Counted from the first letter of the stretch, positions 1 to 8,980 are shown. The stretch: DNA of 64,000 nucleotides from Leucobacter komagatae (GCF_006716085.1 NZ_VFON01000001.1:3224001-3288000); one strand, 5' to 3'. Program-made: numbers and translations. The notes: generated by a model not told the origin, from the sequence alone.

Positions 1-1215
1 GTGAGCGCGCTGGTACTCGGCGTCGGCGCCGTCGTCTTCGCCTACCACCAGGCGACTGACAAGATTGTGCGCTCGGACTTCGTGCTGCCGCAGGTCGACG
101 AGATCGCCCCTGACCCGGGCGAGCAGAACGTGCTCATCATGGGGATGGACAGCCGCGTCGACCAGAACGGCAACCCGCTGCCCGACGGCGTGTACGAGGC
201 GCTGCACGCCGGCGGCGCCGACGACGGCGGGTACAACGCAAACGTGCTCATGCTGCTGCACATCCCCGAGGACCGCTCGAAGACCGTCGGCATCTCCATC
301 CCGCGCGACGACTACGTCGAAATCGCGGGCGCACCGCTCGGCGTCACGCACTCGAAGATCAAAGAGGCGTACGGCCTCGCGATGCAGGAGAAGATGAACG
401 AGCTCACCTGGGGCGAGGAAGAGCTCAGCGACGACGAGCTCTACCAGCAGGCGCGCGCCGCTGGGCGCCAAGCCCAGATCGAAACGGTCTCGCACTTCCT
501 CGGCGACGTGCGCATCGACCACTTCGTCGAGATGACGATGGGCGGCTTCTACCACGTCGCCGAGGCCGTCGCCCCGGTCTCGGTGTGCCTGAACCACGCG
601 ACCGAGGATTCGTACTCGGGCGCGAACTTCGAGGCGGGGGTGCAGGAGATCGACGCGCAGCAGGCGATGAGCTTCGTTCGGCAGCGCCGCGACACCGGCT
701 ACGACGGCCCCTTCCTGACCGACCTCGACCGGTCGAGGCGGCAGCAGGCGTTCATGATCTCGCTGACCGACAAACTACAGAAGAAAAGCACGCTCATGAA
801 CCCGAAGACCGTGTGGTCGCTCGTCGACGTCACGCAGAAGCACGTCGCGCTCGACTCTGAGTTTGACGTGCTCGGGTTTCTAAAGATCGCTCACCAGGTT
901 TCGCAGAGCGGGGCCGAGTTCGTGACGCTGCCCATCCTCGGCTTCGAGAACATCGGTGGGGCAGAGGTCAACCTTGTCGACGTTGACGAGATCCAGGCGA
1001 TCGTCGCCTCGATCTTCGACGGGAGCTACTTTGACGAACCTGCGAGCGGTGACGGTGAGGCCGCGGGTGAGGTGCCTGACGGCGGGGAAGGAACGGACGA
1101 CGTCGTAGCTGAGGAAGACGTCACCGCGGAGGAAGAGCCCGCCGCCCCCGGCACCGCGCGCTACGACTCGTGGGAGGAGCCGATCAAGGCGGGCTCCATC
1201 CCCTGCGTGAACTGA
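1..1215 (+). CDS. LCP (LytR-CpsA-Psr) family protein, 5' end cut by window
   Basis: LCP enzymes sit in the membrane and transfer undecaprenyl-linked glycopolymers onto peptidoglycan. The visible 404 residues begin inside a hydrophobic stretch (about residues 2-15), so the true start and cytoplasmic tail probably lie before base 1. The LCP core follows: a VLIMGMDSR segment near 44-52, the SIPRDDY motif near 99-105 and the Arg-rich DLDRSRRQQA motif near 241-250 that binds the polyprenyl pyrophosphate. After the core comes an acidic low-complexity tail (about 345-395) ending near a single Cys. The gene lies 13 nt upstream of a SEDS protein, fitting a cell-wall assembly pair. Family call is secure; the transferred polymer is unknown. 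Confidence 0.9.
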   Translation: MSALVLGVGAVVFAYHQATDKIVRSDFVLPQVDEIAPDPGEQNVLIMGMDSRVDQNGNPLPDGVYEALHAGGADDGGYNANVLMLLHIPEDRSKTVGISIPRDDYVEIAGAPLGVTHSKIKEAYGLAMQEKMNELTWGEEELSDDELYQQARAAGRQAQIETVSHFLGDVRIDHFVEMTMGGFYHVAEAVAPVSVCLNHATEDSYSGANFEAGVQEIDAQQAMSFVRQRRDTGYDGPFLTDLDRSRRQQAFMISLTDKLQKKSTLMNPKTVWSLVDVTQKHVALDSEFDVLGFLKIAHQVSQSGAEFVTLPILGFENIGGAEVNLVDVDEIQAIVASIFDGSYFDEPASGDGEAAGEVPDGGEGTDDVVAEEDVTAEEEPAAPGTARYDSWEEPIKAGSIPCVN

Positions 1216-1228
1216 GCGTGAGTGAGCG

Positions 1229-2416
1229 ATGCGGCAGCACACCGTCGTCCTTGAGGGGGCGCGGCCACAGCGGCAGGGGATCGTCCCCGCAGAGCGCGGT
1301 CGGCTGCGCTCCCTGACCATCGCGCTGCTCGCGATCGTGCTGCTGCTCGTCGCGGTCGGCGTGCTCATGGTGCAGTCAGCGAGCCAGGTCGTCGCGATCT
1401 CGGCGGGCAGGCACCCACTTGAGGGAGTGATCAAGCAGGGCGGCTACGCGGTGATCGGGATCGGGATGATGCTCGCGATCAGCCGGGTGCCGACCGCCGT
1501 GCTGCGCCGCTATGCCTGGCTGCTGCTCGCGGGCGGGTTTCTCCTCCAAGTTCTCGTCTACACGCCCCTCGGGTACGAGGCGGGCGGCAACCGCAACTGG
1601 CTGCGACTTGGGCCCGTGTCGATGCAGCCCGCCGAGTTCATGAAGTTCGTGCTGCTCGTGTGGGTGTCGGCGGTGATCGCCGCCAAATGGCGGCTGCTTG
1701 GCGAGTGGCTGCACGTCGTCATCCCGATCCTCCCCGTCGTCGCCGCGTCGATGTTCATCAACATCCTTGGGGGCGATCTCGGCACGCTGCTTGTGCTTGC
1801 CGCGCTCGTGTTCGGGTGCCTCTACTTCTCGCAGGTCAGGCTGCGTATCCTCGCGGGGATAGCCGCGGTCGCCGTGCTCGGCATCGGCATCATGACGCTC
1901 ATGAAGCCGAACCGCGTGGTGCGCATCATGCACTTCTTCGAGGTCGACTGCCTGAACGACGCCGAGCACGCCTATGTCGGCTGCTGGCAGACGCTCAACG
2001 GGTTCTGGGCCCTCGCGCAGGGTGGCCTGCTCGGAACGGGGGTGGGAAACTCCACGGCGAAGTGGCACTGGCTTCCCGAGGCCGAGAACGACTTTGTGTT
2101 CGCGATCCTTGGCGAGGAGCTTGGCTTCGTCGGCGCGGCGACGATTATCGTCGCGTTTGTCGCGCTCGCCGCAGTGCTCATGGCGCTCATGACGTGCTGC
2201 GATACCCCGTTCGCGCGCTCCGTGTTCGGAGGGCTCACGATCTGGGTGTCGGTGCAGATGATCGTGAACATCTCGGTCGTGCTCGGCTTCGTGCCCGTAC
2301 TCGGGGTGCCGCTTCCGTTCATCTCGGCAGGCGGGACATCGCTCCTCTCCCTCCTCCTGGCCCTCGGCGTCGCCCTTTCGTGCGTGCGTGAGGCCGCGGC
2401 CGAGGCCAGCTCATAG
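1229..2416 (+). CDS. FtsW/RodA/SpoVE (SEDS) family peptidoglycan polymerase
   Basis: SEDS proteins polymerise glycan strands from lipid II with a partner class B PBP. The 395-residue protein is a multi-pass membrane protein with all family landmarks: GNRNWLRLGPVSMQPAEFMK at 120-139, the region NDFVFAILGEELGFVG near 287-302 that holds the catalytic Asp, and PLPFISAGGTSLL near the C terminus. It has a short charged N-terminal cytoplasmic tail of about 28 residues. It follows the LCP gene by 13 nt and is probably cotranscribed. No PBP gene lies beside it, so I cannot say whether it serves division (FtsW) or elongation (RodA); the GTPLGYE/QPAE-type motifs resemble FtsW slightly more. Confidence 0.9.
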   Translation: MRQHTVVLEGARPQRQGIVPAERGRLRSLTIALLAIVLLLVAVGVLMVQSASQVVAISAGRHPLEGVIKQGGYAVIGIGMMLAISRVPTAVLRRYAWLLLAGGFLLQVLVYTPLGYEAGGNRNWLRLGPVSMQPAEFMKFVLLVWVSAVIAAKWRLLGEWLHVVIPILPVVAASMFINILGGDLGTLLVLAALVFGCLYFSQVRLRILAGIAAVAVLGIGIMTLMKPNRVVRIMHFFEVDCLNDAEHAYVGCWQTLNGFWALAQGGLLGTGVGNSTAKWHWLPEAENDFVFAILGEELGFVGAATIIVAFVALAAVLMALMTCCDTPFARSVFGGLTIWVSVQMIVNISVVLGFVPVLGVPLPFISAGGTSLLSLLLALGVALSCVREAAAEASS

Positions 2417-2499
2417 CGCGGGGGAGCCGAAACGTGCGAAAGTGGACGCAGCACTGGTACGCGGGGCCGATGGTGGGTCTCGGAGCAGGGAGGGCGGAC

Positions 2500-3510
2500 A
2501 TGGCGAGAGCACACAGGAACACCCGACCGCTCCCCGACGAGGAGGCGTATCGGAGGTCGGCGTCGCAGATCGGCTGGCAGGTCATGGCCGTGTGCGCTGC
2601 GCTCGTCGTGATCGGTGGCGGCGTGATCCTCGCCTTCGTGTTCTGGCAGACGACGCCGACCGAGGCGGCGAAGCCGGTGCAGCCCGGCGAGATCCAGGTG
2701 CGGCTCGACCCGGGCGAGCTCATTCTCGCGACGGTGCTTCTCGCGACCGGCGCAGTGATCTGTGCCGGGCTCGCAGCCCGGCTGATCGCGCGCCGGGCCG
2801 TCTACCCGCTCGACGAGGCGTTCCGCCTGCAGCGCCGGTTCGTCGCCGACGTGAGCCACGAGCTGCGCACCCCGCTCGCCGTGATCGACGCGCGCGCTCA
2901 GCAGCTCGCCGCGCTCACGCCGCCCGGTGACGCCCGGCAATCGGTGCTCGTCGACCTGCGGCAGGACACCCGGATTATGGCCAGCGTCATTGACGCGATG
3001 CTTGCAACGGCCTCGGGCGCCGAGCAGGGCACAGGGACGGCGGCCCTCGACGAGAGCGTCAGCGCGGTCGCGCGCGATCTCGGCGAGGTGGCGCGGCAGT
3101 TCGGCGTGACCGTCGTCGCGAAGAGCGAGGCACTTACCGTCGCGGCCCCGGCCCAGGTGGTGCGCCGCTGCCTCGTCGCGCTCGTGGACAACGCGATCGA
3201 CCACGCGCCGGAGGGAAGCGTCGTGAAGATTGCGGGAGTCAAGCGCGGCGGCGAGGCCGTCATGACGGTGAGCGACGAGGGTGACGGGATTCAGGGGATC
3301 GCGGCCGAGCGGGTGTTCGACCGATTTGCGCAGGGAGACGCCCCGGCAACCGCGCGCGGTGCGGCGCGCACAAGTAAGGGGATCGGGCTCGCACTCGTAC
3401 GCGAGCTGTGCTCGGCGCACGGCGGCAGGGTCACTGTCGCGCGCTCCGGGCCGGGCGGCACGGTGTTCGAACTCGCCTTCCCGCTCGCCGAGCGAACCGG
3501 GGATCACTAG
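2500..3510 (+). CDS. Sensor histidine kinase, two transmembrane helices
   Basis: Membrane kinase that autophosphorylates on His and passes phosphate to the downstream regulator. From ATG 2500 (AGGGAGGG lies 6 nt upstream, better than the earlier GTG at 2434) it has 336 residues: helix about 25-49, a short periplasmic loop of only about 22 residues, a second helix about 72-97, then HisKA with SHELRTPL (phospho-acceptor His120) and an HATPase_c domain with N box VDNAIDHAP, G1 box SDEGDGI and G2 box GIGLALV. There is no HAMP or PAS domain. The small external loop suggests sensing within the membrane or of a small ligand. Its stop codon overlaps the response regulator start. Confidence 0.92.
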   Translation: MARAHRNTRPLPDEEAYRRSASQIGWQVMAVCAALVVIGGGVILAFVFWQTTPTEAAKPVQPGEIQVRLDPGELILATVLLATGAVICAGLAARLIARRAVYPLDEAFRLQRRFVADVSHELRTPLAVIDARAQQLAALTPPGDARQSVLVDLRQDTRIMASVIDAMLATASGAEQGTGTAALDESVSAVARDLGEVARQFGVTVVAKSEALTVAAPAQVVRRCLVALVDNAIDHAPEGSVVKIAGVKRGGEAVMTVSDEGDGIQGIAAERVFDRFAQGDAPATARGAARTSKGIGLALVRELCSAHGGRVTVARSGPGGTVFELAFPLAERTGDH

Positions 3511-4166
3511 TGCTGCGGCTGCTCATCGTCGAGGACGACCCGCGCCTCGGCCCCATCATGCGCGACGTGCTCGCAGCGAACTGGGACGTCGAACTCGTCA
3601 CGAGCGCTGAGGAAGCGGAGCGGCTTGCCACCGTGACGCCGTTCGACGTAATGATCGTCGATCGGGGCCTCCCGGGACTGCGGGGTGAGCAGTGGGTACG
3701 TGATCTCCGTAGGCGACGCGTGCAAACACCCGTCCTGATACTTACGGCTCTCGGCGAGCTGCACGACAGAGTCGAAGGGCTCGACGCGGGCGCGAACGAT
3801 TACCTCGTGAAGCCGTTCGAGTTCGAGGAGCTGAACGCGAGGCTGCGCGCTCTCACCCGCCGCTATGACGGCGCGGGGCCGCGCTACGACATTGGTGGCT
3901 GGGAATTCTCGCCGGAGGACCAGCGGATCGAGTCGCCGTACGAGGGCAGTGTCGCGCTCACGAGCACCGAAACCGCCCTGCTCACGGTGCTCGCGGCCGA
4001 GCCCGGTCGGACGTTCTCGCGTGAGGAATTGCTGGGCCGCGTGTTCGCCCAGGGAGAGAGCGAAACCACGGTAGAGACCTACGTGCACTACCTCCGGCGA
4101 AAGACCGATAAAGACCTCATCGAGACGGTTCGCGGGCGCGGGTACAGGCTCGGCCGGCTCGCCTAG
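3510..4166 (+). CDS. Response regulator, OmpR/PhoB type
   Basis: DNA-binding partner of the kinase just upstream. The GTG at 3510 overlaps the kinase stop by one base (TAGTG), so translation is probably coupled; longer in-frame extensions lie inside the kinase gene and were ignored. The 218-residue protein has a receiver domain with acidic pair ED/D at 8-10, phospho-acceptor Asp51 (MIVDRGLPG) and Lys101 (YLVKPFEF), then a winged-helix output domain with the typical LTSTETALLTVLAA and YVHYLRRK segments. Possible targets include the next gene, whose promoter carries a perfect palindrome, but that link is only positional. Confidence 0.92.
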   Translation: MLRLLIVEDDPRLGPIMRDVLAANWDVELVTSAEEAERLATVTPFDVMIVDRGLPGLRGEQWVRDLRRRRVQTPVLILTALGELHDRVEGLDAGANDYLVKPFEFEELNARLRALTRRYDGAGPRYDIGGWEFSPEDQRIESPYEGSVALTSTETALLTVLAAEPGRTFSREELLGRVFAQGESETTVETYVHYLRRKTDKDLIETVRGRGYRLGRLA

Positions 4167-4196
4167 CCTCGGGGGAAGATCGTCGAGAATGCGAAT

Positions 4197-4226
4197 TTGA
4201 CAATATTTCAGTATTTGCAAATACTG
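4197..4226 (+). promoter_or_regulatory. Sigma70-type promoter overlapped by an 18-bp perfect palindrome
   Basis: A consensus -35 box TTGACA (4197-4202) is followed after 17 bp by a -10-like AATACT (4220-4225). The spacer and -10 are covered by the perfect palindrome CAGTATTTGCAAATACTG (4209-4226). This AT-rich patch stands out from its GC-rich surroundings. A dimeric regulator bound here would block RNA polymerase. The transcript would start near 4232 and give a leader of roughly 90 nt before the secreted protein gene at 4325. Confidence 0.65.
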
Positions 4227-4324
4227 GTTGCGGCGCGTGCCTTCGGGATTGTTCGCCCGTCGTCTCTCTCGGCGACGTCGACGCGCCTGGCATGGCTTTG
4301 TCAGGCAACACGAAAGAAGTTTCT

Positions 4325-7270
4325 ATGTCTCACCAGCGACGATTGCGGCGCGTGTTCGCCGGCGGCGCGGCAGCGCTGATTGCCCTCACCGGGGTCGGAT
4401 TAAGTTCTGCGCCGGCCCTCGCGGACGACGGCGAGGCTGAGGGGGCTACGGCAACGTCGGTCCCCGAAACCTTCGCAAGTGGGGACCGGCTCCAGGGCCG
4501 GTTCGTCATAGTGAACTCTTCGCGGCTCTCACACGCAGTCAAACCCGCTCCGGACGGAATGGCGCCGATCTCGTCGTCCCGCACCGTCAGTGGTAAGCCC
4601 TTGGTCGGGCACGCCGGCGAGTACTCGTTTCCTGGGCTTGGTAACACTGGCGAGATTCGCGCATTCGATGGGCGTTGCATGACGCAGACCGAGCCGATGA
4701 CCATGATGGCCTGCAACGGCATGGATCTTCAGCAGTTCACGCTCCGTGCTGACGGCCAGCTTGTCGCGGCGTCGACCGGATATGGCATTGTCGGGCGACA
4801 GCGGAACTCAACGGACGGTAACCCGCCGATGTACGCGAACTACGAGGTGATGGGTGGGTCTCAGCTGCGCACCGACCTGCTGAGCCCCTCGACGCCGGAC
4901 TACCCCGCGTTCTCTGCGCGCTTCCAGTCATCCGACGCGGTCGCAAGGTCTGCGGTTCTCGTTGGTACGGGCAAGCCCGGAACGGAGGTCAGCCTGAACG
5001 GTGGCCCTCGCGTAGTCGTTGGCCCTTACGGTTGGTCTGCAACGGTGACGAACCTGAATCTCGGGCAGAACTCAGTACGTGTTGACGTTTTTGAGGGTGG
5101 CCGATGGCTTGAGAGCGCTACAGTCCAGGTCAACCTGCAGCTGAATGCTCTCAGCGCTCAGGTTGATTTCTCGAACGACCTCGCGCAGAACGCGACGATC
5201 TCTGGCTACGCGCACCCCGGCGCAGCGGTCGAGATTTGGCAGGGGAACACCCGTGTAACGACTGTCAACGCGAACGGCTCAAACGGATACTTTTCGGCGG
5301 GTATCGCCGCACCAAACGCCGGCGGCGTGAAGACCTACACGGTCAAGCAGGTCGTCGGTGGCACGGCAGCTCCCGGCAGCGTTGACGTCTCCGCAGACTA
5401 CGGCTCAGCCGTCACGATTTCGACACCACTGAACGGGCAGACCCATGGCGGCGGCGCACTGCGTTTCCAGGGTTACGGTGTGCCTGGCGGCAACGTGGTG
5501 CTCGCTCAGCGCGGGGTCGCAGGCCAGCTCGGCTCGGCCACCGTCGCGTCGAACGGCCTGTGGACGATCGACGTCGCAAACGTTGCGAAACGAAACCTCA
5601 GCTTTGATGTCACCCAGACGGGTCGCGGAGCAAACGTCACGACAGCAGCGGTCGAGATCAATCCCGGCGTGAAGGACGAGGAGCTCACCGTGCTCACGCC
5701 CGCCGAGGGCGCGAAGCTGAAGGAGGGTATCGTCACCTTCACCGGCACCGCGAACGCCGGAGCGTCGATTGAGCTCCGCTCGAACCTGACCGGTGCCCTG
5801 CTCGGGTCGACAACGGCGCGTGCCGACAGCACCTGGTCTGCCTCGGTGAACCGTGCGCTGACCGCCGGAAACTACACGATTCTTGTGAAGAACGCTGGTC
5901 TTGAGGTCGCTCGATCATTCGTGATCGAAGCCCCCGCGGTGCAGGAGCGCCTGACCGTCGTGACGCCCGCGGCGGGCGCGAAATTGAACCCCGGCACCGT
6001 GACCTTCACCGGAACGGCAAACCCCGGCGCGAAGGTTGAGCTTCGCTCGAACGTGTCAGGTGCACTGCTCGGCAGCACAACCGCGAAGGCAGACGGCACC
6101 TGGGTGACCGATGTGAACCGCCAGCTCGGCGCCGGCGACTACACCATCGTTGTGAAGAACGGCTCGCTCACCGTTCCGCGCTCGTTCACGGTGGGCACGC
6201 CCGCCGCTCAGGAGCGCCTCGAAGTGACCGCTCCGGCAGCGGGGGAGCGGCTGCGCCCCGGCACCGTCACCTTCGTTGGCACGGCGAACCCCGGCGCCCG
6301 CATTGAGCTCGTCTCGAACGTCTCGGGCGGTCTCCTCGGCAGTACGACCGCGAAGTCTGACGGCACCTGGGTGACCGACGTCAACCGTCAGCTCGGCAAG
6401 GGCGACTACGTGATCGTCGTGAAGAATGGCGCGCTCAAAGTGACGCGGGCGTTCTCGATTGGCGATCAGCCCATCGGTGCCCCGCTCACCGTGACAAGCC
6501 CCGCGCAGAACGCGGTCCTCGAACCCGGAACGGTTGAGTTCATGGGTACTTCCGAGCCCGGCGCCAGCATCGAAATCCGCTCGAAGAGCACCAGCGCGCT
6601 GCTCGGCACGGGCACGGCGAGCGGCAGCGGCAACTGGGCGGTGACGCTGAATCGCAAGCTCGGCGTCGACAACTACTTCCTGCAGGTGAAGTCGGGGAGC
6701 CAGACCGTCGACCGTCAGTTCTCGGTCGCTGAGAAGACGGTGCCCGGGGAGCGACTTGACGTCGTGACCCCGGCCGCGGGCAGCACGCTCCGGAGCGGCC
6801 AGGTCACCTTCACCGGTACCGCGAACCCCGGCGCGAAGGTGCAGCTGCGCTCGAACGTCTCGGGCATCGTGCTCGGGGAAGGGACCGCGAACTCGGCCGG
6901 GAACTGGAGCGCGACAACCACGAACGCCCTCGGCGAGGGCACCTACACGATCGTCGTGGCAAACGGGAAGCTGCGCGTTGAGCGCACGTTCCGCATCTCC
7001 GACGCGCCTGTGATCGGGCTGCTCGAAGTGACAAGCCCGGCTCAGAACGCGGTCGTCAACCCGGGCCCGGTCACCTTCACGGGCATCGCCGAGCCGGGAG
7101 CGAGAGTCGTGCTTCGTTCCAACGTCTCAGGCCTGACGCTCGGTGAAGGCACAGCGATGGGAAGCGGAAACTGGTCGGTCACGACCAACATGCAGCTCGG
7201 CGTCGCCACATACACAATCCTTGTGGAGAGCTCGGGCAACCAGGTCGCGCGAACCTTCCAGGTGCGATAG
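4325..7270 (+). CDS. Secreted protein with six Ig-like/adhesin-type repeats
   Basis: The 981-residue protein starts at ATG 4325, preceded by a weak AAAGAAG Shine-Dalgarno. It has an Arg-rich n-region, a hydrophobic core and a cleavage site near ALADD (residue 33). An N-terminal region (about 35-200) contains a ricin-B-like segment (ACNGMDLQQFTLRADGQL). Two or three diverged beta-sandwich segments follow, then six clear tandem repeats of 88-90 residues (5681-7267). Each repeat has the pattern TFTGTANPGA, LRSNVSG, LGSTTA and a YTIVVKNG-like strand. There is no LPXTG motif, membrane anchor or SLH domain, so it is likely released or held non-covalently at the surface. Function is unknown; adhesion or glycan binding is plausible. 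It is probably controlled by the palindromic promoter upstream. Confidence 0.85.
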   Translation: MSHQRRLRRVFAGGAAALIALTGVGLSSAPALADDGEAEGATATSVPETFASGDRLQGRFVIVNSSRLSHAVKPAPDGMAPISSSRTVSGKPLVGHAGEYSFPGLGNTGEIRAFDGRCMTQTEPMTMMACNGMDLQQFTLRADGQLVAASTGYGIVGRQRNSTDGNPPMYANYEVMGGSQLRTDLLSPSTPDYPAFSARFQSSDAVARSAVLVGTGKPGTEVSLNGGPRVVVGPYGWSATVTNLNLGQNSVRVDVFEGGRWLESATVQVNLQLNALSAQVDFSNDLAQNATISGYAHPGAAVEIWQGNTRVTTVNANGSNGYFSAGIAAPNAGGVKTYTVKQVVGGTAAPGSVDVSADYGSAVTISTPLNGQTHGGGALRFQGYGVPGGNVVLAQRGVAGQLGSATVASNGLWTIDVANVAKRNLSFDVTQTGRGANVTTAAVEINPGVKDEELTVLTPAEGAKLKEGIVTFTGTANAGASIELRSNLTGALLGSTTARADSTWSASVNRALTAGNYTILVKNAGLEVARSFVIEAPAVQERLTVVTPAAGAKLNPGTVTFTGTANPGAKVELRSNVSGALLGSTTAKADGTWVTDVNRQLGAGDYTIVVKNGSLTVPRSFTVGTPAAQERLEVTAPAAGERLRPGTVTFVGTANPGARIELVSNVSGGLLGSTTAKSDGTWVTDVNRQLGKGDYVIVVKNGALKVTRAFSIGDQPIGAPLTVTSPAQNAVLEPGTVEFMGTSEPGASIEIRSKSTSALLGTGTASGSGNWAVTLNRKLGVDNYFLQVKSGSQTVDRQFSVAEKTVPGERLDVVTPAAGSTLRSGQVTFTGTANPGAKVQLRSNVSGIVLGEGTANSAGNWSATTTNALGEGTYTIVVANGKLRVERTFRISDAPVIGLLEVTSPAQNAVVNPGPVTFTGIAEPGARVVLRSNVSGLTLGEGTAMGSGNWSVTTNMQLGVATYTILVESSGNQVARTFQVR
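5681..7267 (+). repeat. Six in-frame tandem repeats of about 267 bp
   Basis: Units begin near 5681, 5945, 6212, 6479, 6749 and 7019 (264-270 bp each). Units 1, 2 and 3 are closest to each other, and 4 and 6 share the opening TSPAQNAV. The differing similarity between units suggests successive duplications within the gene. Such arrays can change copy number by recombination. Confidence 0.85.
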
Positions 7271-7281
7271 CGGTAAGCAGT

Positions 7282-7376
7282 AGCGAACCGAGTGCAGGCT
7301 CCGTTTCGGGGCAGTTCGGGGCTGGCGTCTGGGAATCATTCCCGGCCGCCAGCCCCGCCCGCGTGCCCGGTTCGCT
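7282..7376 (+). terminator. Large nested hairpin downstream of the repeat protein
   Basis: An outer 9-bp stem (AGCGAACCG 7282-7290 with CGGTTCGCT 7368-7376) encloses a 10-bp stem GGGGCTGGCG (7318-7327) / CGCCAGCCCC (7347-7356). Inside that is GGGAA-TCA-TTCCC (7331-7343). There is no T tract, so it may be a weak terminator or an mRNA-stabilising 3' structure. It starts 11 nt after the stop codon. Confidence 0.5.
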
Positions 7377-7450
7377 GTTGAGTCGCGAAGTGCGGGATAC
7401 TGGTGGGTGGCGCATTTTCGCCCGCACGCACCTTGGGGAGGGCACGCATC

Positions 7451-7975
7451 ATGGATCTGTCGGCTACGAACGAATCACCGCTGAACCGCTACGGATCGCT
7501 GGAGGAAGCCCTCGTGCACCGGCGTGCACCGGTGCCGAACCGCGTGTTTCTGCGCACCATGTTGAACCGGATTCCGGTCGAGCGGCTCATGCGGGCCGAG
7601 GGCGGCATCACCGTCGTGCGGTCGGACGGTGGCCCCGACATTCAGGTGCGCCAGGGCTACTCGGTCGGGTTCATGTCGGAAGAGGACGCGATCGCCGCGG
7701 CCGGCAGCGAGGCGCCGCGGTGGCGCAGCAGTCGTCGGCCCGGGATGTGGGCCGTTGACCACCCCCTGCACGGGCGCGGCTCGATCATCGAGGCCGAGGA
7801 GCTCGCGGCCGAGCGTGGCCCAGTGAAGGCGTCGCGCGCGAAGGGCACCCGGGCTGCGAAGCCGAAGGCCGAGCCGAAGGTGAAGCCCGCGGCCCAGCAG
7901 GAGCGCGTGCAGCCAGTCTGCCCGAACTGCTTCATGATGATGGCGCTGTCGGGCGTCTGCGGCAACTGCTCGTAG
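7451..7975 (+). CDS. Conserved hypothetical protein with C-terminal zinc-ribbon motif
   Basis: I do not recognise a named family. The 174-residue soluble protein starts at ATG 7451 behind GGGGAGG. The first 110 residues form a globular part with the segments NRVFLRTMLNRIP and ADGGPDIQV-like strands. Next is a Lys/Ala/Pro-rich linker (about 120-150), and the C terminus carries CPNC-x10-CGNC, a likely zinc ribbon. The linker plus zinc ribbon suggests binding to nucleic acid or to a protein partner. It stands alone, between the hairpin at 7282-7376 and the pseudouridine synthase. Confidence 0.6.
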   Translation: MDLSATNESPLNRYGSLEEALVHRRAPVPNRVFLRTMLNRIPVERLMRAEGGITVVRSDGGPDIQVRQGYSVGFMSEEDAIAAAGSEAPRWRSSRRPGMWAVDHPLHGRGSIIEAEELAAERGPVKASRAKGTRAAKPKAEPKVKPAAQQERVQPVCPNCFMMMALSGVCGNCS

Positions 7976-8017
7976 CCCGCGGAGGCCGAGGGTAGCCGCT
8001 GGCGGTAGGCTCGTCTG

Positions 8018-8980
8018 GTGCCCCCGCGTTCTCCATTGCCCCAGCGTATGGGGCTTGACGCCGCCTGGCTGAACACCGCGGCGCGGCCTGGCGAAGACCC
8101 GCGGGCGTGGCGCTCAATGCACGACTGGCTGCACTTCCGGGTCGGCGCGCACATCGATGTCGACGCATTCATCGCGGGCGGCAGGTTCGTGCTCGAGTCG
8201 GGCGACCCCGTGCTCGCCGGCGACCCGTACCGGTCGAACGTGTTCGTGTGGTTCTATCGCGACCTGCCAGACGAGGCCCCGGTGCCCGGCAGCATTCCGG
8301 TGCTGTTCCGCGACGACCGCATCGTTGTCGTGGATAAGCCGGCCTTCCTCTCGACGATTCCGCGGGGCCGCCACGTGCGCGAGAGCGTCGTCGTGCGCAT
8401 GCGCCACGAGCTCGGCCTGCCCGAGCTCACCCCGATGCACCGCCTCGATCGGGTGACGTCTGGCGTGCTGCTCATGTCGATCGAGCGCAGGTACCGCGGC
8501 GCGTACCAGACGATGTTTCAAGACGGCGAGGTGACAAAGACCTACCGGGCCGTCGCGCCGCTGCTGGAGGGGCTCGAGCTCCCGGCGACGGTGCGGAACC
8601 ACCTGCACAAGGTGCCGGGAACGATGCAGGCCGAGGTGCTCACAGGCAAGGAGCCGAACTCGGAGTCGCTCGTCGAGCTTGAGCGCGCGCTGAGCCCCGA
8701 TGAAGAGGCCCTGCTCGGCGGTGAGCCCGGTCGCGCGGTGTATCGCCTCACCCCGCGCACGGGCAAGACGCATCAGCTGCGCATCCACCTGTGGAGCCTT
8801 GGGATCCCGATCGAGGGAGATCCGCTCTACCCGGTGGCCCGTGACGTCGCGATCGATGATTTCACAACGCCGCTCCAGCTGCTCGCGAGCGAGCTGCGGT
8901 TCACCGACCCCGTGGACGGCAGCGAGCGATGCTTTGTGAGCGAGCGCGCACTGCCGCTCGCGGCGCACCCGGCTACGTAG
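8018..8980 (+). CDS. RluA-family pseudouridine synthase
   Basis: Converts uridine to pseudouridine in rRNA or tRNA. The 320-residue protein carries the family signature MHRLDRVTSGVLL with catalytic Asp144, the VVVDKPAFLSTIP motif near 103-115, and the C-terminal RTGKTHQLRIHL motif. It lacks an obvious S4 domain, as in RluA/RluC-like single-domain enzymes. The start is a GTG with no Shine-Dalgarno, but TAGGCT (8006-8011) lies 6 nt before it, so it is probably translated from a leaderless mRNA. The exact modified base cannot be assigned from sequence. Confidence 0.88.
   Translation: MPPRSPLPQRMGLDAAWLNTAARPGEDPRAWRSMHDWLHFRVGAHIDVDAFIAGGRFVLESGDPVLAGDPYRSNVFVWFYRDLPDEAPVPGSIPVLFRDDRIVVVDKPAFLSTIPRGRHVRESVVVRMRHELGLPELTPMHRLDRVTSGVLLMSIERRYRGAYQTMFQDGEVTKTYRAVAPLLEGLELPATVRNHLHKVPGTMQAEVLTGKEPNSESLVELERALSPDEEALLGGEPGRAVYRLTPRTGKTHQLRIHLWSLGIPIEGDPLYPVARDVAIDDFTTPLQLLASELRFTDPVDGSERCFVSERALPLAAHPAT

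Noticed and set aside
1972..3507. Open frame of 511 codons on the - strand over FtsW and the kinase
   Set aside because: Covers two well-supported genes on the other strand, has no family motifs and has the His/Arg-rich composition of shadow frames.
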